From contig JBBPSI010000004.1 in the NCBI GenBank assembly GCA_038093515.1, positions 310,001-374,000 on the forward strand: a stretch of DNA of 64,000 nt, in the 5' to 3' direction. This DNA comes from Butyriboletus loyo. Its lineage: Eukaryota > Basidiomycota > Agaricomycetes > Boletales > Boletaceae. The first letter of the stretch is position 1. Every line of letters starts with the position of its first letter. Under the pieces are notes generated by a model. The model saw only the letters and a program-made list of their open reading frames with translations, had not been told where the DNA came from and did no database searches. Below, piece by piece: positions 45,951 to 57,500 of this stretch. The position numbers were made by a program, and so were the translations under genes.

Positions 45951-47217
45951 ATGAACGTTTCGCAAGGACCTCCTGCTACGTTGCAGACGCCAGGCTTTGC
46001 CCATTACTCTGTCGCCTGGTCCCCGTTTCACAGCACGCGCGTCGCCCTCGCATCTGCTGCCAATTTCGGGCTGGTTGGCAACGGTCGTCTGCACCTCGTC
46101 TCGCTCCTCCCGGGCCCAGGCGGCGCAAGCGGGATCAAGATCGACAAGTAGTCAGTACCGATGCTTCTCGTCGATATGCGTTGCTTAGAGCGATTAGCTA
46201 TGAATCACAGGATGCGCTTTATGACATCGCTTGGTCCGAGATCCACGAAAATCAGATCGTAGCAGGTTCGGGAGACGGTTCTATCAAGCTATGGGACGTC
46301 ATGCTCAACGTGAGTTGCGTCGTACTCTCTCCTGTGTTGCTATGGCCAACGGCAGAGTGACAAAAGTCCTTGGTAGGACTTTCCCATTCGTGCGTGGCAT
46401 GAACACGCAAAGGAGGTCTTTTCTGTGGACTGGTCCAGTCTCAAGAAGGATACGTTTATTTCCTCATCTTGGGACGGCAGCGTCAAAGTCGTAAGTGGCC
46501 CATCGAAACTGTCCGCCCCCCTCCTTTAATGCATATATTAAAGTGGACGCCCGAGCGACCTCGCTCTGTAGCAACTCTGAAAGCGCACTCGTTATGCGTA
46601 TATCAAGCGCTTTTCTCGCCACATCAACCAGACATTATCGCTACGTGTTCGACCGATGGCACGATTAAGATATTCGATCTACGGACGCCAGCCTACGCGT
46701 CTGGCCCCGTATCCAACTCGTTTACCAATCCAATGTCAGCCGCCGTTCTCACTGTCCCAGCCTCGGGTACAGAGTTGCTCTCCATAGATTGGAATAAATA
46801 CCGTCCGTTTGTGATCGCTAGCACAGGGGTGGACAAGGTAGTCAAGGTTTGGGACTGTCGCATGGCGAGCACGGTGCCTCCGACGAGCCAGTCCGTTGGC
46901 GGTGTGTGTGAGATACAGTTGCCGGGTCATGAATACGCTGTCCGGAAGGTTCAGTGGAGTCCTCACAGAGCAGACATCCTTGCGACGGCCAGCTATGATA
47001 TGACTTGTCGGATGTACGTCCCGTGTCATCTGATATCCGCGAATGCATAATCTCTTCTTATCCTTGCAGTTGGTGTACGAGTCTCGGGGGGTCAAACCTG
47101 CTGCATATCCACGATCCTCATACCGAGTTCGTGGCCGGGTGTGGTTGGTCGTTGTATGACGAGGGTCTTCTGGCGAGTTGTGGTTGGGACGGTCGACTGA
47201 ACGTCTTTCGAGCATGA
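45951..47217 (+). CDS. PEX7: Peroxin-7, PTS2 receptor (WD40 protein)
   Basis: Binds proteins with the N-terminal PTS2 signal and carries them to peroxisomes. Starts MNVSQGPPATLQTPGFAHYS, the usual PEX7 opening. Repeats visible in order: SVAWSPFHSTRVALASA, DIAWSEIHENQIVAGSGDGS with IKLWD, KEVFSVDWSSLKKDTFISSS with WDGSVKVW, ALFSPHQPDIIATCSTDGTI with KIFDLR, LLSIDWNKYRPFVIASTGVD with KVVKVWDCR, KVQWSPHRADILATASYDMT, and GCGWSLYDEGLLASCGWDGR. Six to seven WD repeats is the full family set. Five introns, including 46488-46544 near VKV/WTPERPRS. No signal or membrane span, as expected for a soluble receptor. Confidence 0.94.
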
Positions 47218-47415
47218 CATGGGCTGATATCAAATGTATAAATTTATCAGCTTCCAAGCGTTCCAGCGGTTCCAGCGGAAATAATTTCCGCAGTGCAATC
47301 AGAGTTTTGCTGACACAGGCTGAAACAGGTTTCGTGTGTTTTGTCGAACCTCTTCGGATCAGAAACGATCAACCACGTCGATTCGCTTGTCAAAATCCTG
47401 GCAGTGGTCCTAGTT

Positions 47416-48318
47416 ATGGACCCACGCGATGCCCTGACACTGCAAGACGACCCCGAAGATATTTTCTCTGCATCCCTCCAGAGCCTCTATGGTTTCAATC
47501 CGATCACGTTCTCCACCGCCGGCTCCGTCTTCACGTACTCGATAAAGCCTGGGCGGTTCCACCATCCACTACCAGTGGAGCAGATCGAGGTCGCCACACC
47601 CGACACCGAACCGTCCAACTGGTCATTACACGCATCCTCCATCTGGGTATCGTCCCTCTTCGTCGCAGACCATCTCGAGGAGTTACGGCTGGACACGATG
47701 ATCGGCATAGATGGTACAGAGGGCACTGTCGTGCACGTCCTAGAGCTCGGTGCTGGCGCCGGCCTCCCATCGATTCTCCTCGCAAGCATGTACCAGAATA
47801 ACGTGTTCGTTACCGTCAGCGACTATCCAGACGATCGCCTGATCCGAACCTTGTCCAACAACGTCCGTCGAAACAAGGTTTCGGAACGATGTCGTGCTGT
47901 TCCCTATGCGTGGGGCACAGATACAGGGGCGTTGATGATGCATCGCAGTTGCAGTGACTGCAAGGATGAACGCGATCACGATGCAGGGTTTGATATCATC
48001 TTTTCTGCGGATACGTTGTGGAATCCGGAGCTGCATGCACCCTTCCTTGATACGCTCTGCATGTGTCTCAAGCGCGGCCCCGAATCACGCATTCACTTAG
48101 TCGCGGGACTGCACACGGGAAGATATACCATTCAATCATTCCTGGATGGTACAAAGTTGCGGGGGCTCGTCCTTCAAAGCGCGACAGAAAGAGATGTTGG
48201 CGGGACGCAATCTAGACCCTGGGACGTGTCTCGTGCAGAGGGTGAGGATGAACGTGAAAGACGGAGATGGGTCGTTTGGATGATTTTAAGTTGGGAAGAT
48301 TCGGGAGACATGTTGTAA
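47416..48318 (+). CDS. EFM7/NNT1-like lysine methyltransferase
   Basis: A single-exon member of methyltransferase family 21. In yeast the Efm7 relative methylates the N-terminal Gly and Lys of translation elongation factor EF1A. SAM-binding motif I is VLELGAGAGLPSILLA; the acidic post-I loop is VTVSDYPDDRLIRTLSNNV; the family DxxY/W-type motif appears in DIIFSADTLWNPELH. The start is 47416 (MDPRDALTLQDDPEDIF); the frame is open upstream to 47341, but the upstream residues are not family-like. The C-terminus ends EERRRWVVWMILSW-type, with a charged EDERERRRWVV stretch. Starts about 200 bp after the PEX7 stop on the same strand. The substrate is inferred from the family. Confidence 0.85.
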   Translation: MDPRDALTLQDDPEDIFSASLQSLYGFNPITFSTAGSVFTYSIKPGRFHHPLPVEQIEVATPDTEPSNWSLHASSIWVSSLFVADHLEELRLDTMIGIDGTEGTVVHVLELGAGAGLPSILLASMYQNNVFVTVSDYPDDRLIRTLSNNVRRNKVSERCRAVPYAWGTDTGALMMHRSCSDCKDERDHDAGFDIIFSADTLWNPELHAPFLDTLCMCLKRGPESRIHLVAGLHTGRYTIQSFLDGTKLRGLVLQSATERDVGGTQSRPWDVSRAEGEDERERRRWVVWMILSWEDSGDML

Positions 48319-48454
48319 CCACTGTCATGAGCATTGAATGGAAAGCTTTGAGAATGGGAGATGTCATTCAGCTGGCCGTATTATTCACGGCACGCATCGA
48401 GAGTAATAGAATTATAAGTCTCTCATGCACCCCCTCGTACCTCCTTGCCAAAGG

Positions 48455-50270
48455 TCAGGATACGGATGAGACACTGTCCTTCGCGTTCCTTGGGCCCATA
48501 ATTAGTAGTCGATACAACTGCGACACAGAATGAGGACGTACATCATACAGCACGAGGCTATCCTCGGTAGTGTCCATCCAACTCATGTTGATAGTATCTA
48601 CAGTGCTCGTTCTAACGTAGCGGGAACCTCGATGCTCAAAGATAGTACTGAGCGCTGTCAAGGTATCCCGCCATCTCCACGGTGGATTGGTGCGAGAGAG
48701 CGTCCACAGGAAGCTCGCCATCCAAGGATTTAAATCCAGGACATGCACCCGACTCGTGGAGTTGACAGCGGTGGCGACAGTGTCCTTGAGGTTCTCGAAG
48801 AACGTGAGTCGCCTGCCACACAGCTGGACCGCGTCCGCGCGGTCGGGTAGATTAAGCACCATGCAGTGGTGCTGCCAGTCTTCCCAACGCACGATATCAA
48901 ACCTCTCTTCCACAATTGTCAACTTGGACTGGTCGAATACGATGACTATCTTGCGGGAACAACCGCTTGGGATGGAGTGCGGCTGAAACTCCAAGAGAAC
49001 CGCAGTCAAGCGGCAGGAAGGATCGCTATGAAACAGGGTTTCCGGAAGTGGAAACGTGTTCAAGGAGTAATTGGGGCAGAGCTGCACAAAGGAAACGCCG
49101 CTCCAAGCCTCTGCGAATTCGTACGACCTTGAACCCGGGAAGTTGTGATCGGCTCCCCTGTAAATCTCCTGGATGGTGATCTGAGGGGGACGTTTCCCCT
49201 TCTCACTGGCATAGAGGCCGTCTGACCGCCTTTCCCATGTCGTGCTATCATCGGATTCGTCGTCGTCCGGATGGGAGGCGACGATTAGACGAGATTCGTC
49301 AATGAAGTCAAAGGAAAGCAGGTCGCCTGTGAACTAGCAGACAGGAGATCAATTTAAACTCGGTCAGGTCTCATGAGATGGAATACCTACAGTGCGAACG
49401 GGGCTACCCCCACGACACCAATTGAAGACGACCAGCTCTGTGGTCCCTTCTCCGTTCTCCAGTTCCAAACGAACGGATACGGCGACGATGCACCCGCAGA
49501 TTCGTACTCGTTCGATCGAAAGTCGTTGACCGGGTGGGAAATCACCCCACCAATCTGTCTGGAAGCTCAATCTCGGTTGAGCAGCTCGCGGGTGGTCTTG
49601 ACAGACGTAAAGATCACGAACGTGTAGCATAACTACTATGGCGGAATTCCTGTAGAACACCAGTCAATCGAAATGAGAAGACACACAAGACGAACGACCC
49701 ACTGTTGCGGGGGAAAGGAGAGCTGTGCTAGGACCATCAACTCTTGGGAAGCGTCGATAGCTACCTTTCGTATTTCGAAAGGCACATTATGTTGATAATA
49801 GGGTAGTCTAGACTTGGGTTCCATCCTGAAGGAACGCAACTGATAAACGTGCAGTATCCATTCGAAACCATTATTAAGGGGGCTCTGGCTGGCATGAAAG
49901 AGGTAATTGCCAGAAACGCCCATGATCGTCGGTGGGGTGATGCAAAGCTTGTCTTCGGCGGTCGGACTTAAGGTTGGCCATCCTCGTTTATGACCAAGAA
50001 GGGAGAGAAGCCGGGCCTTCGGGGGATAACCGCCAGGAGGACCATCTTTCATACCACATAGCGCCAGCTCATAATGGTAACGTAGAGTCGTCGAGTGTGT
50101 AACGATGTCGTATATAGTTCTAGAGGCCTTGATGATAAGAAAGGTTAGGCGTTGAGCTCAGCGAGCGTGAGAGGAGTGTCACATACCAAACAGAAATGAA
50201 ATAATGATAAAGGATCCAGCTCTTCTAAGATAATTAGAATGATATCGCTAGAGAGAGCGAAGAAAGACAT
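48455..50270 (-). CDS. F-box protein
   Basis: Probable substrate-recognition subunit of an SCF ubiquitin ligase. The N-terminus is MSFFALSSDIILIILEELDP followed by LSLFHFCLVC, a basidiomycete-type F-box that lacks the usual LPxE start. The rest matches the large Agaricomycete F-box family in outline: MKDGPPGGYPPKARLLSLLG, IMGVSGNYLFHAS, WILHVYQLRSFRMEPKSRLP, VRICGCIVAVSVRLELENGE and GCSRKIVIVFDQSKLTIVEE, ending with NMSWMDTTEDSLVLYDVRP. Several introns lie between 49100 and 50230. The frame is open to an ATG at 50375 upstream of the chosen start. The target protein is unknown; these genes vary strongly between species. Confidence 0.7.
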
Positions 50271-50876
50271 GACCAGCACGCCGACACTGAGTGGTGAGGT
50301 TGTATCACCACTGGTGCACCAATTTATATGTCGGGCGCCCGCCAGGGCTGTTGACGCCATTGAACCGTAAAACAAAAGCGTCGGGCCCGCCTCACTTCGC
50401 CGTCGACAAGGACTAAGCGGAGAACTGTTGGGAACACTTCAAACTTGACGAGAATTTTCATATACACGACATGAATACGTAGCGAGAAAGTTGGCTCGGA
50501 TGAAATGAACCACGTCCCCGGGGCCGGATTACCTCGAGCGTAAAGACAATACGGACATAAAGAACGGGACCGAGAGAATCTTTTTGTAGTCTTGCCATGT
50601 CAACGCATCTCCTGTGAATATATTATTAGAGGAAGCCATTCGTGTTACTCACTTGGAAGTTCATGCAACAATAAGGCTGGCTATATTGGGAAATATTTCT
50701 CTGGCATTGAGTGGCAGCTAAGTTCCATACCTACAACAGTCACCGGATCCGTTGAGTCTGAGTGTCATCCCATATACTCTTGATTCTTCCTGGGGGATAC
50801 CCGAGAACTAGAGGAGTCGTCGCCCTTCAACTGAGGTCCATCTGCTTACTAATCCATTCATCCGACCACGACAGCC
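50271..50876. other. Divergent promoter region, no gene seen
   Basis: Separates the F-box start (minus) and the CRIPT start (plus). No supported gene; short open frames only. Confidence 0.5.
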
Positions 50877-51339
50877 ATGGTCTGCAAAAAGTGCGAATCG
50901 GTATGTCTCATGTTGCACACGAATTCCGTTAATGAGCTGGCTCGTCCGATAGAAACTCTCAAAGGTGGCGGCTCCAGACCCGTTCACCTCCACGTCCAAC
51001 AGTATCAAGGAAGGCTCGAGGAAAATCGGGGAGAACAAGCTCCTGACGCGGCCGGGGAGCTCAAAGAATAGATTTCAAGTACGTTCTTCTTTCGTAGTCG
51101 CTCTCGGTCATTGGTAGCCTGTCCAATAAGCCATATCAAGGGAAATGCAAGGACTGTAAGCAGCCGGTCACGCAGAACAAGGCCAAATATTGTCATGGTA
51201 TGTATGCCTAATTGCGTCGTCGAGGAGTCAAGGATGCCCCTGATCGTGTTCGCTAGGTTGCGCTTATAGAAAGGGCCTCTGTTCAATATGCGGCAAGGCC
51301 ATCCTTGACACGACGGGGTACGTCATGTCGAGCAAGTAA
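50877..51339 (+). CDS. CRIPT: CRIPT-family cysteine-rich protein
   Basis: A small, highly conserved eukaryotic zinc protein. The name comes from PDZ binding in animals; the family is also linked to the minor/major spliceosome. Four exons: MVCKKCES, KLSKVAAPDPFTSTSNSIKE with GSRKIGENKLLTRPGS, then PYQGKCKDCKQPVTQNKAKY with CHG, then CAYRKGLCSICGKAILDTTG ending YVMSSK. Four CxxC pairs are intact (CKKC, CKDC, CHGC, CSIC). Introns lie at 50901-50951, about 51077-51132 and about 51197-51256, so most of the gene is invisible as a single frame. The stop at 51337-51339 is 233 bp from the convergent stop of the DNMT5 gene. Full length for the family, about 100 residues. Confidence 0.93.
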
Positions 51340-51571
51340 CCTCTTCCCTTCGAGGCATCGACGTTCCATACCATATATCCATAGTCTTGTTTTAATTCAT
51401 GTGGAAGAACCTCAGAATTTGTGCACCGCCGAGGGTCTTTGAAAGAACCATCCATTGGTAACATTCAAGTATGCCGAGTGTAAACTGCGAGCTATTAGTA
51501 CCGTGGTCTCTAGTGTTGGTATACAAGGTTTCGTGTCCGGTGGGTAGATGGAATACAGCTCAAAAAAGATC

Positions 51572-54500
51572 CTAGTCAGATACTTTCCTCTTGGTCCTTT
51601 GTTCATAAATCTCGACGTCGATAGTGTCTAGCGTCAGGAAGTCCCAGATTTTGACATGTTTCTGTTGTCCATATCGCCTCAACCGACCGACTGCTTGCGT
51701 CTCACAAGCGTCATAGATCTCCTGACTCGGCGCAACAAGTGGCGAGACGAATATGGCGTGGTTGGCCGAAGTGAGGTTCGCACCACTAGCACTTTCGTCC
51801 ATGACATTCAGGAGAAGCACCCGCTCTTCCCCGTCGTTGTTCTGATACTTTTCTAGGTTTTTACTCTTCTGCGACGCGGAACCACGTATTTCGAGGTACT
51901 TGATCTTATGCACCTTAAGTGCGTTGGCGACTTTAGCCATGAGGTCCGGGAACTGGACAAAGATGAGCACACGTTCTTTCTTGGGGATCGTGTTTCTGCA
52001 ATGTCAGTGAGTTAGTGTGAAGCGGATTACGCAGCAAGGCGACGCACTTGATCAAGTCGATGACCATTTCTAGTTTCTTCCCGAAATGCTTGCCATCGCG
52101 AGCTTCGTCATCGACACCGAGCGTCTCCCCCTTGACGATGTTCAGGACCCTTGCAGCAGCCATACATTTCCCAGAGGCTGCGTTCACACACTCCTCGCGA
52201 TCCGCACTCTGTCTGACACACGTCATACAGCCCGTGTGCCCGCAAGACGAGAGAACGGCGACTTCGTCCATCGGAACTTCGTCTCTGCCGCATCCAGAAC
52301 ACAAAATCTTTGGAGGCGTGTCTCGCTGCTTCTGTAGGTCACGGACAACGGTGAAGTACCGACGGGAACGTATTCGTCCAACAAGCTCCTTGGTCAGCTT
52401 GCGGATGTTGTGCGTCTGCTCGCGGTGGTCCCAGATGAGATCCTTGATAGAGTTCGATACGCTTTCGTCTTTCCCTTTGGACTTGTTCTTCCAGTGATTC
52501 GCCGCCAGGACGGGGACTTCGGATTCGTCAAGAAGAGCTTTAACCATCTCCGTTGCTTCGTGGTCCCCGACACCTTCTAATCGGGTAACGCGAGCGTATT
52601 CCTGGAACATCGATTCCTCATTAAGCCTGCCGATCTTCTTTTCACGCTGGACGCCCTTCTTGAGTTCCTTAAGGAGTTCATCTCTACAGTCATCCAGCTG
52701 CTGTGTACGATCTTTGACGATGATTTCGCAAGCTTTCATGGCATTCTCCTTTGAGTTATCCTCGGAAGTATCCAAGTCAAAATGGGCGCAGCGTTTCAAA
52801 AGTGCTTCCTCCGCGGTCCTAATGATGCTCGGTAAGATACCTTTAAGAGTGAACTTATTAAAACGTCAACGTACTTGCTGTCACCAAGTGCATTGTTCAA
52901 GCGTTTTTCTCGGTCACTCTCCGTCTTCTTCGTTCGCTTTATCGTCATGTCTAGCGCACGCAAGTGGTGTTCCAGTTCCAGATAGATCGCACGTTCTGCA
53001 GCGGGGAGTATCACCTTTTGTACCTCGATCGAGCATGGAATCTCATCGATCTCGGCGATGTTCTAGCATACAATTTTATCAAGTGATATACTTGAGATGG
53101 AAGAAATGGTGCAAACCTGACGAACAAACGTGTCCAAGAAAACTTGGCCAATGTGATGACGGTGGGCGTGCCATTCTTCCGTATGAACCTCACGGAAAGA
53201 GTGGAAAGCTTCCACCTCTGAAGATGACCGTCAGTCACATGGAATTGTAAGAAATGCTTAGAACACACTCGTTTGCTCCCTGATGCGTTTCTTGATCATA
53301 GCCGACTGGCCCTCTCTGTCATCGTCGATACCCAAGTGAAGGTTCAGATGGGCCGCGATCGTCTTGACGGCGCCAAAGTCGTGGATAGGCGGCGTACCAG
53401 ACAGTACCCAGCGACGATCCGCCGTGAGCTTCGTAACCATGGAATGTACCTTTCCGGTCAAATAGGTATACTCGTCAACGACAACACGGGCAAAGTGGAA
53501 GATCTCCAGAGGCGGTGATTGCATTTTTGTCCAGTCCTTCCTGACAGCGACGCTTTCAAGGCGCCAAGGGTCAGTGTCCTCTCGGCGTTTCTGTTTCTTG
53601 GCTGGTGCATCCTTGGTACTCGCTGCCTTTCTCTTCTTTCCACCCGATTTTTCGGAGGAGGGCGAAGAAGGCTGCTCATCAACGTCCATACTGTCGTCAT
53701 CGGATTTCGACGAATTTATGCTGGCTTTGGCCTTGCCTTTGTTATTGGCGTTGGCCCTGCGTTTCTGCGGTTCCTCCTCTTCTTCGTCATCGTCAGATAT
53801 CTCGATTGTCGAGATCTCATCCTCTGACGTAGGTGGAGGAGTAGGTTTGCCGCGAGAAGTCCTTGATTTTTTAACGCTGGGCGGATTATCCTCATCCTCA
53901 CTGGGAGAAGGCTCATCTTGGGGTTCGTCTGTTACGCCATTGTCCTCGTAATCGCTGCCGTTATCATCATCCGCATCGTCGTCGGAATCAACGACGATCG
54001 CTCTTCTAGCGTTCCCCCGCTTGGGCCTTGATGCATGGGACGTAATTGCCTCCTCATCCGAGGTGTCCTTGACCTTCCGCTTCTTCGAGTTCGCAACGCT
54101 GAGCACAACCTCGGGCGTCTTGCCTGTCCGCGTGGGCTTGGCAGGGAAGTGTTCTTTCGAGGAACTAGGCTTAGCAATGGGTTTCGTCTCCTGGTCTTTC
54201 TTGTCCACAGCGAGAGCGTAAGCCTTGCCCCTGAGGCGTTTCTGCGCTGCGAAATTTTGAGACTCCAATTCTTCCTCTGGGACGAATGTCAACCGCTGCA
54301 ATTCGGGCAGGACAAGAAGGTAACGTGCCTCGTCTGCGTGCCTCCCGTATCGCTTTCATGGCACTGTTAGGACCATCATTTTTCAAGCGTTCCACCTGCT
54401 TCTTCAAGGCTTCCAGACACATCTCGAGCCGAGCGTTGAAATATCGACCGTCTTGAGATGGAAGCGTACCCCCAGCCGCGAAGGACTCAAGGTTCCCTAG

Positions 54501-57500
54501 GTAAACAGCACTCTGGAACAAATTCGACGCGACGATCACGAGATCGGCCCCTTGAACCTTCTCGATGGTCAATGAATTGATATTGGTGGCAGTAGAGATG
54601 ACCACCACTTTTTTGAAGCGGCCTGGCGCGAACTTTTCAGACTCTGACTTCCATTGCCGAGTGAGATGTGGTGGAACGATGACCAACGTAGCTTTAACAG
54701 GAACTTTGCCGGGAATGTCTTTCTTGCTCTCAAACTCCTTTCTGACCTTTTGATAGGAGCAATCGATAAGACCAAGGGTAATGGCGGTCTTGCCATATCC
54801 AACTTGGTCGGCGAGGACGCCACCCCTGACTTTGATAGGTCTCTGCGCGCGACCCTCTGCACGCCAACCCAGAGGCTCAAGAATCGCCTCCGAGATTTCT
54901 TCTTCGACAAAGGGAGCAGCATCAAGGGCCTCCCGTTCGAGCATCCAGGTCAAGGAGCGCAATTGCTCCTTGCGAAGGTCGAGCTTGAAGTTGGGCGGCT
55001 GGTTATGTTCCGGGTCAGCCCTGTTGCTCCTGAGCGTGAATGATGGGAGTTGAATCTTGACCGCAGAAGTAAAGTCGGTGTCCAAACGCCATGATAACGA
55101 AGGTCGTTCCGGACGATTTTCCGAAGGAAGGCGGGATAGGGCACGATGCAACAACGAGGCGATATTGAGACCTACTTTGACTACACCGATGTTCTGTTTC
55201 AGATGTAGTTGAGTGACAAATGGATTGGGACGAAGTTTCAGATCGCGCTCGTATTGCCCGGCTTCTTGGGAGTCCTCAATAGCGACGATTTTCTTTCCAG
55301 TCTTGCTCCATTTGATGGTAGGAGGCATCGGAGCACACCGCTGGCATTGGTGCAAATCCTCTGGCATGTCGACTGTCTGCCACGTATGTAAATTGTCGTC
55401 GACGTGCCGAATACGTTCAAGTAGCCAAGCCAATGATCTGAACGTCGTACGTTCATTGAGTTTGTCGACTTCCCTCCATTCCCGACGCGGCCACTCGGGG
55501 CCAGCATCATCGGGAAGAGGTACCGTGCAAGACAACAAAGCAACGGCCCCGGAACAGGCCTCTGTATTGACAGCCACTTCCAGTAAACCCCGAGGAACGG
55601 AAAAACGCGCCCCACTGAGCTGGGAAGACTACAAAATACATAGACTTTAACATAAGATAAATAAAGCTTATGCAGGCTTACCTGGAGCGACACTTTGTCT
55701 GAAGACACCCATAGCACGGGTATATGGCATGTGACCGATTGATCTCCCTGAACATCCGACTGTCTCCACGAACTAGCGAGTTTGCAGACAATTGGCCGGA
55801 ACTCGCCATAGTCATATCTTCGAATCGTAGAGGTGAAAACAAATGCGTCGTCTTTGGGGTCACCACACCGCGTGGGGTCGAGCATCATGAACAACGGTGG
55901 AAGTTCGACATCCTCGGGAGTAGGTTCGCGCTTGTGAAGAGCGCCACAAGCTGTACCACACTTGTCCAAGAGAGCATACGTCCCAGAGATGTCACGGTCG
56001 AGTAAGGACACCTTGTCTGCCGGAACAGCAATCTTCAGGTGCGAATGAATACGAGCCTCCCTGAATTCTTCGCCCAATAGGCCAAGGCGAGACCCCCAGG
56101 AAGGCACAAACGTCTCGCTCCCAGTCATAGTCACGGTGATCTCATTGTTGAAGGGAAAAGCGAACTGCCAGTGACCCTGCAACAGGCCACCCTGGCATTT
56201 GAATCTTGCAATAGGAAGCTGTAGGAGACGACGGATCTCTGCATTGGCAGGTTCGCTTTCTAGAGGAATTGCATACAGTCGCCATTCCGTTTGCTTTGGG
56301 TCCAGGTACAACTCGAAAGAGGCTGACGTGGACTGGTAAACTGCTGACCAGGCTTCTTGTCTCTTGAGCTCGACGAAACGCAACTCTGAACTCGTGGCCC
56401 GAACAACTGCAGAACGCCAACTAACCCAACGCTTCTCGGGTACAGTTACGTTGGAAGCGGATCGTAGATCGTCGAGGAGCTCTGCGGTGACATTGGTGAT
56501 TGACAAGCACATAGGAAGGACGGATTTGAGCTTCCTGACGAAAGTCCCAGGAGGAATACGCGCGACCGTCTGCACATCGAGCGGTTCGAAATTGTGTTCG
56601 GGACGTCCAGCGCACTTATTGCAGGAAGATGAACCGCAGTCATGACAGCGAAGTAGTTCCCTTGCCGTGATATCCTTGCGACCCTCGCAGAGGCAGAGTC
56701 GTACACTTCGGGTCGCTTGCTCGAGAACGTCTTTCACTGAGTCCATCTTCACCTCGGACAGGTCCAACGGTTGTTCGGCCAACTGCTCAAGGCCAGAAAT
56801 GTGGCCTTCCACAGAAGGTTTTGGTGTGGAATCGACGTTCATAGCATCCTCGTCTCCTACTTGAGATCCGACTTCGAGCTTCTTCATCTCGTAAGTTTCC
56901 TTATCGTCTCCCGCCTTCAGAAGCTCCTTGCCGACGACCAATGCAGCAAGTATACAAGATCCCACGACTGTTGAAGACATAGCGTTACCAGCGAGATCGG
57001 CGATATTGTCCTCGCTTTCTCTTGTAAGAAGCAGCTTATCCACCGGAAGACCCTGCATAGCTAATGCCTCAACTCCGACCATGGGCCCACCGCGGTTCGT
57101 GATATACGGAATCATGGATGGGGTAAGGCATGGACATATACCCGACTTGCTCGAGCCAGTAGAGCGATCGACGTTCTGCGAAAGATTCCAGACAAGTCTG
57201 AGATAGATGTTAGCGCGGACCGTACTGCTAACGTTGAGTCATTTACTCACGTTTTGTAGGATGAATCAACGCCAATTTTGGCGGAACGAAGGAGACTGAT
57301 ATCCATCAAATCCCAGACACGTTCAACTTGTCGTACTCCCCAATCTTGCCAAGCGAAGTCAGGCATACGACAAGCACCGCCTTACATTCACGAAGTTGAG
57401 GCAATGAATCGCAAACCAATGCAAGAGCTTACCTTCCTCCCAGTTAGTCAGGGGACGTTTCGGACCCAAGAACTCCTCAAGCCTGGCACGCGCATGTCGA

